Assembly (NCBI RefSeq): GCF_020510565.1
Contig: NZ_CP075189.1
Span: forward strand, 991,501-1,055,500
From: Ferribacterium limneticum
GTDB lineage: Bacteria; Pseudomonadota; Gammaproteobacteria; Burkholderiales; Rhodocyclaceae
Direction of reading: 5' to 3'
DNA: 64,000 bases
The notes below the pieces were generated by a model. It was not told the origin of the DNA. It did not search any database and was given only the letters and a program-made list of their open reading frames with translations. Positions 10,294 to 23,609 of this stretch are shown here, piece by piece. The translations under genes and the position numbers were made by a program. Positions within the stretch are counted from its first letter, which is position 1. The number at the start of each line of letters is the position of its first letter.

Positions 10294-11952
10294 ATGTTGC
10301 AACACCTGACGATTCGCGACTTTGTCATTGTCGACCGGCTGGAACTCTCGTTCCTGGCCGGTTTTGGGGCACTGACCGGTGAGACCGGTGCCGGCAAGTC
10401 GATCCTGATCGACGCCCTGGCGCTGGCCCTCGGCGAACGCGCCGATGCCGGCGTCGTCCGTTCCGGCTGCGACAAGGCCGAAGTCGCCGCCACTTTCGAT
10501 ATCACCGCCCAGCCGCAAGTCGGTGAATGGCTGCGCGCCAATGATCTTGAGGGCGACGACGAACTGCTGCTCCGCCGCGTCGTCGACACCGGCGGCCGTT
10601 CGCGTGCCTACATCAACGGCTCGCCGGCTACCGTTCAGCAAATGCGCGAAGTCGGCGAATGGCTGGTCGATATCCACGGCCAGCACGCCCACCAGTCGCT
10701 GCTGCGCGCCGAAGCCCAGCGCACGCTGCTCGACAGCCATGCCGGCCTGAGCGGGCAGGCACGCGAAGTCGCTGCCGCTTGGAAAATCTGGCGCGATGCC
10801 GAGCAACTGCTGCGCGTCGCCAGCGAAGGCGCCGACGTCCTGCAGCGTGAGCGTGAACAGTTGCAGTGGCAGATCGGCGAACTCGACGCCCTGGCCTTTG
10901 GCGACGACGAATGGGCGACGCTCGATGTCGAACACCGCCGCCTCGGCCACGCCGCCAGCCTGATCGAGGGCGCGCAATACGCGCTCGCTATCCTTTCCGA
11001 CGACGATGCCGCCTGCGAACGCCAGATCGACGGCGTTGCCACGCGGCTCGCCAATCTGGCCGAATACGATCCCGAATTGGCCGAAGTTGCCGCGTTGATC
11101 GGCTCAGTGCAGGCCGAATTGTCCGACGCCGTGTCCACCCTGCGCCGCTACGCCGACCGGGCCGATCTCGACCCGACTCGTCTGGCCCAGGTCGAGCGCC
11201 GGATGGACGCGGTGATGAGCCATTCCCGAAAATATCGTGTCCAGCCCCCCGAATTACCGGGTTTGTTGGTTGGTTGGCGGCAGCGACTCTCCGCGCTTGA
11301 TGAATCAGCCGATCTGGCAGCGCTGGAAACGAAGGTCGCCGCAGCGCGCAAGGATTATCTGGCCCAGGCCGAAAAACTATCGGCTGGCCGCAAAAAAGCG
11401 GCAACCGAGATGGGCAAGGCGGTCAGCGAAATCATGCGCCAGCTGGCACTATCCTCCGGCCGTTTCGAGGTTGCCCTGGTGCCGGTTGCCGATGGTGCGG
11501 TTTATGGCCTAGAACAAATCGAATTCCGCATCGGCGGCCTCGCCGGCAACGAGGCCAAGCCCATGGCCAAGGTCGCCTCCGGCGGCGAACTGTCGCGCAT
11601 CAGCCTGGCGATACAAGTACTCACTTCGCGCTCAGCCAGCGTCCCGACGCTGATTTTCGACGAAGTCGATGTCGGCATCGGCGGCGGCGTCGCCGAAATC
11701 GTCGGTCGCCTGCTGCGCGAACTGGGCAGCGAACGCCAGGTTCTCTGCGTCACCCACCTGCCGCAAGTCGCGGCGCAGGCCAACTGGCAATGGCAAGTCA
11801 GCAAGGCGACGCGCGACGGCGTCACGCTGAGCGCCATCCAGCCGCTCGACGACAACGGCCGAATCCAGGAAGTTGCCCGCATGCTTGGCGGCGTCGAAAT
11901 TTCCGCCATCACGCTGCAGCACGCTCGCGAACTACTCCATTTGCCGGCTTGA
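10294..11952 (+). CDS. recN: DNA repair protein RecN (SMC-like ATPase)
   Basis: 552 residues, cytoplasmic, acts in double-strand break repair. Walker A is GETGAGKSILIDAL (about residues 30-43). The signature motif region has KVASGGELSRISLAIQ, and Walker B is TLIFDEVDVGIGG. The middle (about 150-400) is long coiled coil. The start at 10294 gives MLQHLTIRDFVIVDRLEL, the usual N-terminus; the frame is open further upstream inside nadK, but that is not family sequence. No LexA-type CTGT-N8-ACAG box was seen nearby. The 3' end is followed within 6 bases by a long hairpin made partly from the dispersed repeat. Confidence 0.96.
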   Translation: MLQHLTIRDFVIVDRLELSFLAGFGALTGETGAGKSILIDALALALGERADAGVVRSGCDKAEVAATFDITAQPQVGEWLRANDLEGDDELLLRRVVDTGGRSRAYINGSPATVQQMREVGEWLVDIHGQHAHQSLLRAEAQRTLLDSHAGLSGQAREVAAAWKIWRDAEQLLRVASEGADVLQREREQLQWQIGELDALAFGDDEWATLDVEHRRLGHAASLIEGAQYALAILSDDDAACERQIDGVATRLANLAEYDPELAEVAALIGSVQAELSDAVSTLRRYADRADLDPTRLAQVERRMDAVMSHSRKYRVQPPELPGLLVGWRQRLSALDESADLAALETKVAAARKDYLAQAEKLSAGRKKAATEMGKAVSEIMRQLALSSGRFEVALVPVADGAVYGLEQIEFRIGGLAGNEAKPMAKVASGGELSRISLAIQVLTSRSASVPTLIFDEVDVGIGGGVAEIVGRLLRELGSERQVLCVTHLPQVAAQANWQWQVSKATRDGVTLSAIQPLDDNGRIQEVARMLGGVEISAITLQHARELLHLPA

Positions 11953-11957
11953 AGCCG

Positions 11958-11990
11958 TTTTTTCCGGTTGCTACGGTCAACCGGAAAAAA
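11958..11990. terminator. Terminator-like hairpin at recN 3' end, built from a repeat copy
   Basis: Perfect 13-bp stem TTTTTTCCGGTTG / CAACCGGAAAAAA with loop CTACGGT. A U-run is available on either strand. It lies between the convergent genes recN and the Mn-exporter gene. The right arm is the core of the dispersed repeat; the left arm is an inverted copy of that core. Confidence 0.7.
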
Positions 11991-12006
11991 CAGCCAAAAT
12001 TCAAAT
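11970..12006 (+). repeat. Dispersed repeat, copy 3 (recN / Mn-exporter gap)
   Basis: Reads GCTACGGTCAACCGG, six A, CAGCCAAAATTCAAAT. It overlaps the last bases of the minus-strand Mn-exporter gene, whose TGA stop (12003-12001) lies within it. It is the only copy with an added inverted arm. Confidence 0.85.
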
Positions 12007-12606
12007 AATGCCGAGCAGGCGCAGCACGGCCAATAGCGCCAGCAACAGGAAAAATACGCCGCTGATCCGGTGAATCCAATGCAGCGGCAGGCGATTGAGC
12101 CAGCGCCGGCCGGCCACGACGCCGAGTATCGATGTGCAGGCCAGGGCCAGCGTGGCGCCGACCCAGGTGGCCAGAGCATCGGCGGTGCTGCCCATGCCGG
12201 CGACGGCGATCTGCGTCTTGTCGCCGAATTCGGCGAGAAAGATCATCAGGAAAGTGGTTGCGAAGATGCCGTGGCCCGGTTTCTCGGTGATGTCTTCATC
12301 GTCATCATCTTCCTCGAAGCGCAGGGCGCTAATGCCGAAGACGGCGAAGAGGACTGCAACGGCGGCCGTGACGACCCATTCCGGCAGCCAGGCGGCAATT
12401 GCCGCACCAAACAGTACGGCGAGCAGGTTGAGGAAGGCAAAGGCGGCGACGGCGCCAAGAACGATGGGCAGGCCGCGATGCCGGGCGGCGAGCGTCATGC
12501 AGACGAGCTGGCTCTTGTCGCCAAATTCGGCGAGGGCGATCAGCAGGAAGGTGGTGCCGGCCGAAGACAGCCAGGTGCCTGGCACCACTGCCGCGATTTC
12601 AGTCAT
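12001..12606 (-). CDS. TMEM165/GDT1-family cation transporter (MneA/MntX-like Mn2+ exporter)
   Basis: 201 residues, about six membrane helices in two homologous halves. Each half carries the family motif EFGDKSQL or EFGDKTQI, which forms the cation site. The loop between the halves is strongly acidic (FEEDDDDEDITEK). In proteobacteria this family exports Mn2+. It is 17 bases downstream of fur on the same strand, so it is probably cotranscribed with it. The stop codon lies inside a copy of the dispersed repeat. Specificity is inferred from the family. Confidence 0.9.
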   Translation of the reverse strand: MTEIAAVVPGTWLSSAGTTFLLIALAEFGDKSQLVCMTLAARHRGLPIVLGAVAAFAFLNLLAVLFGAAIAAWLPEWVVTAAVAVLFAVFGISALRFEEDDDDEDITEKPGHGIFATTFLMIFLAEFGDKTQIAVAGMGSTADALATWVGATLALACTSILGVVAGRRWLNRLPLHWIHRISGVFFLLLALLAVLRLLGII

Positions 12607-12623
12607 CGGGGGAAATCAGAATG

Positions 12624-13067
12624 TCAGGACTTGGCGCCCGGATGGTCGCGATGCGGGCACTCGGTCTTGGTGCACTGGGCGTAAAGGTAGAGCGCGTGGT
12701 CCTGGATGGCGAAGCCGCGTTCCTGGGCAATGGCGTTCTGGCGCTTTTCGATTTCCGGATCGTAGAACTCTTCGACGCGGCCGCAGTTGATGCAGACCAG
12801 ATGGTCGTGATGCTTGCCGTGGTTGATTTCGAAGACTGCCTTGCCGGATTCGAAGAAATGTCGTTCGAGCAGGCCGGCCTGCTCGAACTGGGTGAGCACG
12901 CGGTAAACGGTGGCCAGCCCGATGTCCATGTTTTCGGCAATGAGCATCTTGTAGACGTCTTCCGCCGTCATGTGGCGCAAGGTACTCGTTTCGAACAGTT
13001 CAAGAATTTTCAGACGGGGAAAGGTGGCTTTCAGCCCCATGTTCTTGAGGCTTTGCGGATCGCTCAT
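12624..13067 (-). CDS. fur: Ferric uptake regulator Fur
   Basis: 147-residue iron-dependent repressor. The winged helix contains [14 protein letters not shown] and [33 protein letters not shown]. The metal-binding part contains [16 protein letters not shown] and the C-terminal region [11 protein letters not shown]. The start is taken at 13067 ([15 protein letters not shown]) because AGGAAAT lies upstream and it matches Fur; the frame is open for another 47 codons without homology. It is divergent from bamE with a 94-bp gap, a conserved arrangement in betaproteobacteria. Confidence 0.97.
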   Translation of the reverse strand: MSDPQSLKNMGLKATFPRLKILELFETSTLRHMTAEDVYKMLIAENMDIGLATVYRVLTQFEQAGLLERHFFESGKAVFEINHGKHHDHLVCINCGRVEEFYDPEIEKRQNAIAQERGFAIQDHALYLYAQCTKTECPHRDHPGAKS

Positions 13068-13161
13068 TGCTGGATTTCCTGAAATTGTTCGGTCAGGCGA
13101 AATGCTGATTTCGGGTATGATATACCGCTTCAAAGCCGATTGAAAAACTCCGGAAAACTGA

Positions 13162-13644
13162 ATGCGCCGTTCCCGTCTATTGCTCGTAGCCGCCTCCTGC
13201 GCGCTCATCTCCGCTTGCTCCTACAAGCCGGGCTTCATCAACGAATACAAGATCGACATCCAGCAGGGAAATGTCCTGACGCAAGAGATGGTTTCCCAGC
13301 TCAAGCCGGGCCAGACGCGCGACCAGGTTCGCTTCCTGCTCGGTACGCCGATGGTGGCAGACATCTTCCATCAGCAGCGCTGGGACTACGTCTACCGCTA
13401 CCAGAGCGGCCAGACTGGCAAGGTCGAAGCGCGCAAATTTACGGCATTTTTCAATAATGACGGTCTGCTCGAGCGGGTTGAGGGCGATATCGCCGAAGGC
13501 GAATCCGGCGAACTGAATGCCCCGCTCAACAAGAGCCGTCTCGTCGATCTCGGATCGCTGTCGGCCGAACAGGCTGACAAACCGTTGCCGCCACGCGAGC
13601 CGCCGGGCTATTACCGTCGTTTCATGGACATGATGGGGTTTTAA
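13162..13644 (+). CDS. bamE: Outer-membrane assembly lipoprotein BamE (SmpA/OmlA)
   Basis: 160-residue lipoprotein of the BAM beta-barrel assembly machine, anchored in the outer membrane. The signal peptide ends in lipobox LISAC (Cys about residue 19). The BamE fold shows [26 protein letters not shown], then [22 protein letters not shown] and [14 protein letters not shown]. The C-terminal tail beyond residue 120 is longer than in E. coli and Pro-rich. A TATGAT hexamer near 13116 could be its -10. dapB follows after three bases. Confidence 0.94.
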   Translation: MRRSRLLLVAASCALISACSYKPGFINEYKIDIQQGNVLTQEMVSQLKPGQTRDQVRFLLGTPMVADIFHQQRWDYVYRYQSGQTGKVEARKFTAFFNNDGLLERVEGDIAEGESGELNAPLNKSRLVDLGSLSAEQADKPLPPREPPGYYRRFMDMMGF

Positions 13645-14454
<810 letters not shown>

Positions 14455-14459
14455 CCTTC

Positions 14460-17030
14460 ATGAAATCCCGCCTGCTCGATCGGCAACTCCAGGAAATCTT
14501 CGGCGGCGAAGGTGAGCCGCAATTCAGGCAGTTGATCGAGCAGGCCAGGGCGGCGCGGCAGGATGTGCTGGCCGACGGCATGGAAAGGCTGGTCGGCGTC
14601 GTTGATTCCTCCTATCGCGCCTACGCCGGGCTCAATCTCAGCGCTTGGCATACCAAGTTGTCGGGCGATGCGTTGGCCGACTGGAATCTGCGGGCGGGTA
14701 CCGTCGAAGCCGGTCGCCAGTGGAAGGAAATGCTCGGTTACGCCGCCGGCGATTTCGACAATTCGATCGCCCAGTGGCAGCGCATGCTGCATCCGGATGA
14801 TCTGCGCCTGTTGCAGGCGCGCATCGATGCGCATGTCCAGAGTCAGGATCCCTATTTTCAGGCTGAGTGCCGCTTCAAGGCGCGCGACGGGCAATGGCGC
14901 TGGTTCCTGCTGCGTGGTGCCGTCGCGGCCCGCGATGCCGATGGGCAACCGGTGCGTATGCTGGTCTTGCAGCGCGACATCAGCGAAGTCAAGGCGGCGG
15001 AGGCGGCGCTGATTTCGGCCAAGGAGGCCGCCGAGGCAGCCAACAAGGCGCGCGGTGCTTTCCTGGCCAACATGAGCCACGAAATCCGGACGCCAATGAA
15101 CGGCATTATCGGCATGACTGAACTGGCGCTTGATACCCAGCTTGATGCCGAGCAGCGCCACTATCTGAAGACGGTCAAATCATCGGCCGAGGCCTTGCTG
15201 ACCATCGTCAACGACATTCTCGACTTTTCGAAAATCGAAGCCGGCAAGATGGAGTTTGAGGCGCTGGCGTTTTCGATCCAGGACACGGTGCTCGAGGCCG
15301 TTCGGGTGCTGGCGGTCAGCGCGCACAAGAAAGGCCTCGAGCTGGTGGCCAATGTGCAGCCCGATGTGCCGCCACGCATCGTCGGCGATCCGACGCGCCT
15401 GCGCCAGGTCATCATCAACCTGATCGGCAACGCCATTAAATTTACCGAGCGGGGCGAAGTGGCGCTCGACGTGAGTATTGACCAGCAGACCGAGCATTCC
15501 GTTTATTTGCGCTTTTCTATCCGCGACACAGGCATCGGTGTCCCGCCCGACAAGCAACAGGCAATCTTCGAAGCGTTTTCCCAGGCCGACGTATCGACGA
15601 CCCGTCGTTTTGGCGGGACGGGCCTTGGGCTGGCTATTAGCGCCCGCCTTGTGCAGTTGATGGATGGCAAGATTTCGCTTGAAAGCACGCAGGGCGTCGG
15701 CTCGGTCTTTTCATTCACCGGGCGTTTTGGCGTCGAAACCTCGGTGTTGTCGCAGACCCAGGCGTTTTCGCCGGGGGCGCGCTATGTTGGCCGGCGCGCC
15801 TTGGTCATTGATGACAACGAGACGGTGGGGCGCTATCTGGTTGAATTGCTTGAGCGCTGTGGAATCCAGTCTTCGCTGTCGGCGGACGGGGCGGCTGCTG
15901 TCGCTGCCATCGAGCGCAGCCGTGCCGTCGATTTTCCTTACGACTATGTGGTGGCCGACGCCAACATGGAGGCGCCAGCCGGTTTTGCTTTGGCTGAAGC
16001 CTGGCAGAAATCCGGCCGTATCGAGAAATTGCTGGTCATGCTGACGACTGAAAATCAGCGGCATGACCTGACCAGGCTGCGTGAAATCGGTGTCTCGGCT
16101 CATCTCGTCAAGCCGATCGGTAATGCCGACCTGGTTGACGCGCTGGCGCTGGCTGAAGGTCCGGCTTTGTCGGAGCAGAACGAAATCATGCTGTCGCAAA
16201 TTGACTTGGGTGAGATTACCCAAGGTGGCAGTTCGGCACTGAATATTCTGTTGGTTGAAGATAATCCGGTCAATCAGGAACTGGCGACCCGCTTGCTTGA
16301 GCGCCTGTCGCATCGGGTGACGCTGGCCAACAACGGTGTCGAGGCGGTTGATTTGTTCGATAGCAGCCATTTCGACGTGATCCTGATGGATATGCAGATG
16401 CCCGTGATGGGAGGTATCGAGGCGACAGAGGCCATTCGTTCCCGCGAGATGCGCCGAAGCTGGGTGGTTTCTCACGAGGTCAAGCCCGTCTACATCATCG
16501 CCATGACCGCCAACGTCATGGCCAGCGACCGGGAACGTTGCATGGAGGCAGGAATGAACGACTATGTCGCCAAGCCATTGCGGCCGGACGAGTTGTTTGC
16601 TGCTCTGGATCGATCCCGTGGTGTTGGCGGCGCAGACGAGCCCATCATTTTTGGCACGGCGCCGATCAGGGCGGGCGCACAACTCGATCTGGCGGCAGCT
16701 CTTCGCGATATCGGCGAACCCGAGTTGTTTGCGACGATGGCTGGCATGTTTCTGTCGGAGTGGGATACGCACCTGGGACGCATCAGGAAAGCGCTCGATA
16801 GTTCCGATGCGCATGAGTTGCGCATGCATGCGCATACCGTGAAGAGCCTCCTTGCCATGTTTCATGCCGAAAATGCTCGGCGTCGCGCAATGGAAATCGA
16901 GCAGGCGGTCAAGGTGGCAGACAATGTCGACTGGGCTGCCTGCAATCGGCTCCACGCTGCTCTGGTCGATGAAATGTCACACATCAAACCCATATTGAAG
17001 CACTACGTCGAGACTCGCGTAATCCCTTGA
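14460..17030 (+). CDS. Hybrid sensor histidine kinase: PAS-HisKA-HATPase-REC-REC-HPt
   Basis: 856 residues, no membrane segment, so a cytoplasmic BarA/GacS-like phosphorelay kinase. Domains: PAS (about 50-175), HisKA with phosphorylated His in [19 protein letters not shown] (about 200-270), HATPase with GTGLGLAIS (about 310-425), REC1 (about 440-560; VIDDNE acidic pocket, VVADANM as the likely phospho-Asp site), REC2 (about 595-725; [22 protein letters not shown]), and HPt with HAHTVKSLL (about 750-850). The partner regulator is not next to it. It starts 5 bases after dapB. The signal sensed by PAS is unknown. Confidence 0.93.
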   Translation: MKSRLLDRQLQEIFGGEGEPQFRQLIEQARAARQDVLADGMERLVGVVDSSYRAYAGLNLSAWHTKLSGDALADWNLRAGTVEAGRQWKEMLGYAAGDFDNSIAQWQRMLHPDDLRLLQARIDAHVQSQDPYFQAECRFKARDGQWRWFLLRGAVAARDADGQPVRMLVLQRDISEVKAAEAALISAKEAAEAANKARGAFLANMSHEIRTPMNGIIGMTELALDTQLDAEQRHYLKTVKSSAEALLTIVNDILDFSKIEAGKMEFEALAFSIQDTVLEAVRVLAVSAHKKGLELVANVQPDVPPRIVGDPTRLRQVIINLIGNAIKFTERGEVALDVSIDQQTEHSVYLRFSIRDTGIGVPPDKQQAIFEAFSQADVSTTRRFGGTGLGLAISARLVQLMDGKISLESTQGVGSVFSFTGRFGVETSVLSQTQAFSPGARYVGRRALVIDDNETVGRYLVELLERCGIQSSLSADGAAAVAAIERSRAVDFPYDYVVADANMEAPAGFALAEAWQKSGRIEKLLVMLTTENQRHDLTRLREIGVSAHLVKPIGNADLVDALALAEGPALSEQNEIMLSQIDLGEITQGGSSALNILLVEDNPVNQELATRLLERLSHRVTLANNGVEAVDLFDSSHFDVILMDMQMPVMGGIEATEAIRSREMRRSWVVSHEVKPVYIIAMTANVMASDRERCMEAGMNDYVAKPLRPDELFAALDRSRGVGGADEPIIFGTAPIRAGAQLDLAAALRDIGEPELFATMAGMFLSEWDTHLGRIRKALDSSDAHELRMHAHTVKSLLAMFHAENARRRAMEIEQAVKVADNVDWAACNRLHAALVDEMSHIKPILKHYVETRVIP

Positions 17031-17032
17031 AT

Positions 17033-17062
17033 TTGCCTGAAAAGCCTCTTTTCGGCTAAAAT
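17033..17062 (+). promoter_or_regulatory. Sigma70-type promoter of carAB
   Basis: TTGCCT (17033-17038), an 18-base spacer, TAAAAT (17057-17062). The predicted start near 17069 gives a leader of about 75 bases before carA that contains a strong hairpin. Confidence 0.6.
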
Positions 17063-17080
17063 AGGAAGGTTAAAAAACAC

Positions 17081-17108
17081 GAGCGGGGAGGCGCAAGCCT
17101 TCCCGCTC
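17081..17108 (+). promoter_or_regulatory. Hairpin in the carA leader
   Basis: A 12-bp stem, GAGCGGGGAGGC / GCCTTCCCGCTC, closed by a GCAA tetraloop, with one G-U pair. It is not followed by a T-run, so it is not an ordinary terminator. It ends about 23 bases before the AAGGAGA ribosome site of carA and may control transcript stability or translation. Confidence 0.6.
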
Positions 17109-17145
17109 GGCACATGAAAAATTAGAAATTCAAGGAGAGCCGGTC

Positions 17146-18303
17146 GTGTCGTTGCTGCCCTCATTTATACCCGCCATTCTCGCCCTCGCCGACGGAACGG
17201 TTTTCAAGGGCCAATCCATTGGCGCTGATGGCGTTACCAGTGGCGAGGTGGTGTTTAACACTGCCATGTCGGGCTACCAGGAAATCCTTACCGATCCCTC
17301 CTATTGCCGTCAGATCGTCACGCTGACCTACCCGCATATCGGCAACACCGGTTGCAATGCGGAAGATTTTGAGTCCAATGCCAATTACGCCGCCGGCCTG
17401 GTCATTCGTGACCTGCCGCTGGTTGCCTCCAACTGGCGTAGCGAAGAGGACTTGTCGTCTTACCTCAAGAAGCACGGTATCGTCGCCATAGCCGGCATCG
17501 ATACGCGCAAGCTGACCCGTATCCTGCGGGAAAAGGGCGCTCAGGCTGGTTGCATCCTGGCCGGCGAAGTCGATGAATCGAAGGCGCTGGCCTTGGCCAA
17601 GGCCTTCCCTGGCCTGGCTGGCATGGATCTGGCCAAGGTCGTTTCGGCCAAGGCCAACTATGCGTGGACCGAGGCCGAGTGGACGCTGGATGGTTACAAG
17701 CAAGCTGCCGAGCCGCGTTTCCATGTCGTTGCCTACGATTTTGGCGTCAAGCGCAATATCCTGCGCATGCTGGCCGAGCGTGGCTGTCGCCTGACCGTGG
17801 TGCCGGCCGAGACGCCGGCGGCCGATGTGCTGGCCATGAAGCCGGACGGTATTTTCCTGTCTAATGGCCCCGGCGATCCTGAGCCTTGCGACTACGCCAT
17901 TGCCGCCATTCGCGAATTCCTCGAGCGTGGCGTGCCGACCTTCGGTATCTGCCTCGGCCACCAGTTGCTGGCCCTGGCTTCCGGCGCCAAGACGGCCAAG
18001 ATGAAGTTCGGCCACCACGGCGCCAACCATCCGGTCAAGGATCTCGATAGCGGCCAGGTGCTGATTACCAGCCAGAATCACGGTTTCGCGGCGGATATCG
18101 ATTCGCTGCCCGCCAATCTGCGGGTCACCCACGTCTCGCTGTTCGACGGTTCCCTGCAAGGCATCGCCCGCACCGACGTGCCGGCCTTCTCCTTCCAGGG
18201 GCATCCGGAAGCCAGCCCAGGTCCGCACGACGTGGCCTACTTGTTCGATCGCTTCCTTGACACCATGACGCGTGGCGTTGCCGCGCTCAACAACGCGCAA
18301 TAA
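17146..18303 (+). CDS. carA: Carbamoyl-phosphate synthase small subunit (glutamine amidotransferase)
   Basis: 385 residues; releases ammonia from glutamine for carbamoyl phosphate used in arginine and pyrimidine synthesis. N-terminal domain: [15 protein letters not shown] and [20 protein letters not shown]. The C-terminal class I amidotransferase domain has [14 protein letters not shown], the nucleophile Cys in [13 protein letters not shown], and the catalytic His-Glu in [13 protein letters not shown]. The start is GTG at 17146, 8 bases after AAGGAGA. carB follows after 21 bases. Confidence 0.98.
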   Translation: MSLLPSFIPAILALADGTVFKGQSIGADGVTSGEVVFNTAMSGYQEILTDPSYCRQIVTLTYPHIGNTGCNAEDFESNANYAAGLVIRDLPLVASNWRSEEDLSSYLKKHGIVAIAGIDTRKLTRILREKGAQAGCILAGEVDESKALALAKAFPGLAGMDLAKVVSAKANYAWTEAEWTLDGYKQAAEPRFHVVAYDFGVKRNILRMLAERGCRLTVVPAETPAADVLAMKPDGIFLSNGPGDPEPCDYAIAAIREFLERGVPTFGICLGHQLLALASGAKTAKMKFGHHGANHPVKDLDSGQVLITSQNHGFAADIDSLPANLRVTHVSLFDGSLQGIARTDVPAFSFQGHPEASPGPHDVAYLFDRFLDTMTRGVAALNNAQ

Positions 18304-18324
18304 GCGGCACAGAGAGAGATAAAG

Positions 18325-21531
<3,207 letters not shown>

Positions 21532-21541
21532 GACAAACCTG

Positions 21542-21580
21542 AAACCGCCGGGTAGCCTTAGGGCTCCGGCGGTTTTGCTT
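21542..21580 (+). terminator. Terminator after carB
   Basis: Stem AAACCGCCGG / CCGGCGGTTT with a 14-base loop that itself can pair (AGCC/GGCT), followed by TGCTTTTGC. It separates carAB from greA. Confidence 0.85.
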
Positions 21581-21595
21581 TTGCTGGAAGACGAT

Positions 21596-22072
21596 ATGAG
21601 CAAAGTTCCATTGACCGTAAAGGGCGCCGAAAAGCTGCGCGAAGAACTGCATCGACTGAAGACGGTTGATCGTCCGTGGGTAATTGGTGCTATCGCCGAA
21701 GCCAGGGCCCATGGCGATCTTTCCGAAAACGCCGAGTACGATGCCGCCAAGGAACGCCAGGGCTTCATTGAAGGGCGTATTCAGGAAGTCGAGGGTAAGC
21801 TGTCACACGCCCAGATCATCGATCCGAAGCTACTCGATGCCGATGGGCGCTGCGTGTTTGGTGCGACATTGGATCTTGAGGATCAGGATACCGGCGATGC
21901 CGTGACCTACCAGATCGTTGGCGAGGACGAAGCCGACATCAAGGGGGGGAAGATTTCGGTTAATTCGCCGATTGCCCGGGCGCTGATCGGCAAGTACGCC
22001 GGCGATATTGCCCAGGTCCAGGCGCCGGGCGGCATTCGCGAGTACGAAGTTATCGACGTTCGTTACGAGTAA
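21596..22072 (+). CDS. greA: Transcription elongation factor GreA
   Basis: 158 residues, the standard GreA length. It rescues backtracked RNA polymerase by stimulating transcript cleavage. The N-terminal coiled coil has the acidic tip in [20 protein letters not shown]; the C-terminal FKBP-like domain has [21 protein letters not shown] at 21596 was chosen from the family N-terminus ([14 protein letters not shown]) after a GGAAG site; the frame is open further upstream in carB. It lies only 15 bases after the carB terminator, so readthrough or an overlapping promoter must supply it. Confidence 0.97.
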   Translation: MSKVPLTVKGAEKLREELHRLKTVDRPWVIGAIAEARAHGDLSENAEYDAAKERQGFIEGRIQEVEGKLSHAQIIDPKLLDADGRCVFGATLDLEDQDTGDAVTYQIVGEDEADIKGGKISVNSPIARALIGKYAGDIAQVQAPGGIREYEVIDVRYE

Positions 22073-22077
22073 TTTCT

Positions 22078-22539
22078 TTGCGTCGTCTGTCCGAAGCCCT
22101 TTATCTGTTCGCCGTCACACTGTGGGTGGGCGGCCTGTGGGCGATTGGTTACATGGCTGCGCCTGTGCTCTTTGCCAGTCTGGGTGACCGGCAACTGGCC
22201 GGCATGGTGGCTGGCAAACTGTTTGCCTTGATCGGCTGGGTTGGTTTGGGGTGTGCCGCCTGGTTACTGGTGTTTCTGGTTTCCCGTTGCGGCGGGCAGG
22301 TGTTCAAGCGCGGCATCTTTTGGCTAGTCGTCCTGATGGCGCTGATGACCATTGTCAGCCAGTTTGGCATCCAGCCTTTGATGGCGCAGCTAAAGCTCGA
22401 TGCCATGCCGCGCGAGGTGATGGAAAGTGTGTTGCGCGACCGCTTTGCTGCTTGGCACGGTATCTCCAGCATTCTCTACCTGATGCAGAGTCTGCTGGGT
22501 TTGTGGCTCGTGATCTGGAGTGGTCGCGGACTGAAGTGA
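22078..22539 (+). CDS. DUF4149 family inner-membrane protein
   Basis: 153 residues, four predicted membrane helices (about 7-27, 49-70, 78-97, 128-148). The first has LYLFAVTLWVGGLWAIGYMAAPVLF, typical of DUF4149/YqhA-like small membrane proteins found next to greA in betaproteobacteria. Function unknown. Start is TTG at 22078, five bases after greA; no clear ribosome site, so coupling to greA translation is likely. The stop abuts the stop of convergent yhbY with no gap. Confidence 0.75.
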   Translation: MRRLSEALYLFAVTLWVGGLWAIGYMAAPVLFASLGDRQLAGMVAGKLFALIGWVGLGCAAWLLVFLVSRCGGQVFKRGIFWLVVLMALMTIVSQFGIQPLMAQLKLDAMPREVMESVLRDRFAAWHGISSILYLMQSLLGLWLVIWSGRGLK

Positions 22540-22905
22540 TCAGCCCTGGAAGGATCGCTTGCTTTTGCGCGGAGCGGCAGAAGCGGGGCGTTTTGATTTT
22601 GGGGCTTTTTTCGGGTTGACCGTGGCATTGTCGGTGGGTGACGGGCGATAGACCACCAGAAGCTTGCCGATGTGCTGGACTGGAGCGGCATCCAGTTGGG
22701 CGCAGATTTGATCGTAATAGGCCAGACGATTTTCCCGGCTGTCACCATAAACGCGAATCTTGATCAGTTCGTGAGCGTTCAGGTTCATATTGATTTCCTT
22801 TAGAACGGCCTCAGTCAGGCCGTTTTCGGCAATCGAAACAACCGGATTCAGGTCGTGGGCCTTGGCGCGCAGTTCGCGTCGCTGGGCAGATGATATTTGC
22901 AGCAT
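22540..22905 (-). CDS. yhbY: YhbY-family ribosome-assembly RNA-binding protein (CRM domain)
   Basis: 121 residues. The CRM domain (about 1-95) shows [30 protein letters not shown] and ELIKIRVYG, with [10 protein letters not shown] near its end; it binds pre-50S rRNA. The C-terminal tail (about 96-121) is Lys/Pro/Ser-rich and longer than E. coli YhbY. Much of the tail ([14 protein letters not shown]) is encoded by a copy of the dispersed repeat. Divergent from rlmE with a 31-bp gap. Confidence 0.93.
   Translation of the reverse strand: MLQISSAQRRELRAKAHDLNPVVSIAENGLTEAVLKEINMNLNAHELIKIRVYGDSRENRLAYYDQICAQLDAAPVQHIGKLLVVYRPSPTDNATVNPKKAPKSKRPASAAPRKSKRSFQG
22592..22627 (-). repeat. Dispersed repeat, copy 4 (inside yhbY)
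   Basis: Minus strand reads TGCCACGGTCAACCCG, six A, GCCCCAAAATCAAAA. It encodes the basic C-terminal tail of YhbY, outside the conserved CRM domain. Confidence 0.75.
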
Positions 22906-22936
22906 AGTAAACCTTTCAAAAACGGCATTTTACCGA

Positions 22937-23554
22937 ATGAAAAGAACCAGAACCAGCAAAGCTTGGATGCGCGAGCATGTTAATGATACCTACGTTCAAC
23001 TTGCGAAGAAGGAGGGCTGGCGTTCTCGCGCCGCTTTCAAGCTGCTTGAGATCGATGACAAGGATAAGTTGCTCAAGCGTGGCGAGGTTGTGGTTGACCT
23101 TGGTGCCACGCCGGGAGGCTGGTCCCAAGTCGCTACCAAGCGGGTCGGCGATGGCGGAATGGTGATTGCGCTCGATCTTCTCGAAATGGAACCTATTCAT
23201 AATGTCCATTTCATTCAGGGCGATTTTCGCGAAGACGATGTTCTGGAACAACTCGAAAAACAATTGGGTGATCGCCGTGTGGGGCTTGTAATGTCCGACA
23301 TGGCACCCAATATGTCAGGAGTGCCTCTGGTCGATCAGGCCCGCGTCATGCACCTGGCTGAGTTGGGACTGGAGTTTTCCAGGGCACACCTGAAACCGGA
23401 TGGCGCTTTTCTGGTCAAAGTGTTTCAAGGAACGGATTACGAGACATTTCTTCGTCAAATGCGTGAAACGTTCAAGACTGTCGTAGTGCGCAAACCGGAC
23501 GCTTCCCGTGATCGTAGTGCCGAGCTTTATTTGCTCGGACGTACATTGCGCTGA
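22937..23554 (+). CDS. rlmE: 23S rRNA (uridine-2'-O)-methyltransferase RlmE (FtsJ/RrmJ)
   Basis: 205 residues; SAM-dependent methylation of U2552 in 23S rRNA. Contains [23 protein letters not shown] motif [27 protein letters not shown] with the catalytic Asp, and [12 protein letters not shown] with the catalytic Lys (K-D-K-E tetrad type). ATG at 22937 matches the family start ([17 protein letters not shown]). It is upstream of ftsH, the classic rrmJ-ftsH pair. Confidence 0.97.
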   Translation: MKRTRTSKAWMREHVNDTYVQLAKKEGWRSRAAFKLLEIDDKDKLLKRGEVVVDLGATPGGWSQVATKRVGDGGMVIALDLLEMEPIHNVHFIQGDFREDDVLEQLEKQLGDRRVGLVMSDMAPNMSGVPLVDQARVMHLAELGLEFSRAHLKPDGAFLVKVFQGTDYETFLRQMRETFKTVVVRKPDASRDRSAELYLLGRTLR

Positions 23555-23609
23555 GAGTTTTGTTTAGAATGGCATTTTTATCGCTCGTCGCTGTATAAGG
23601 AGTGCAAGC

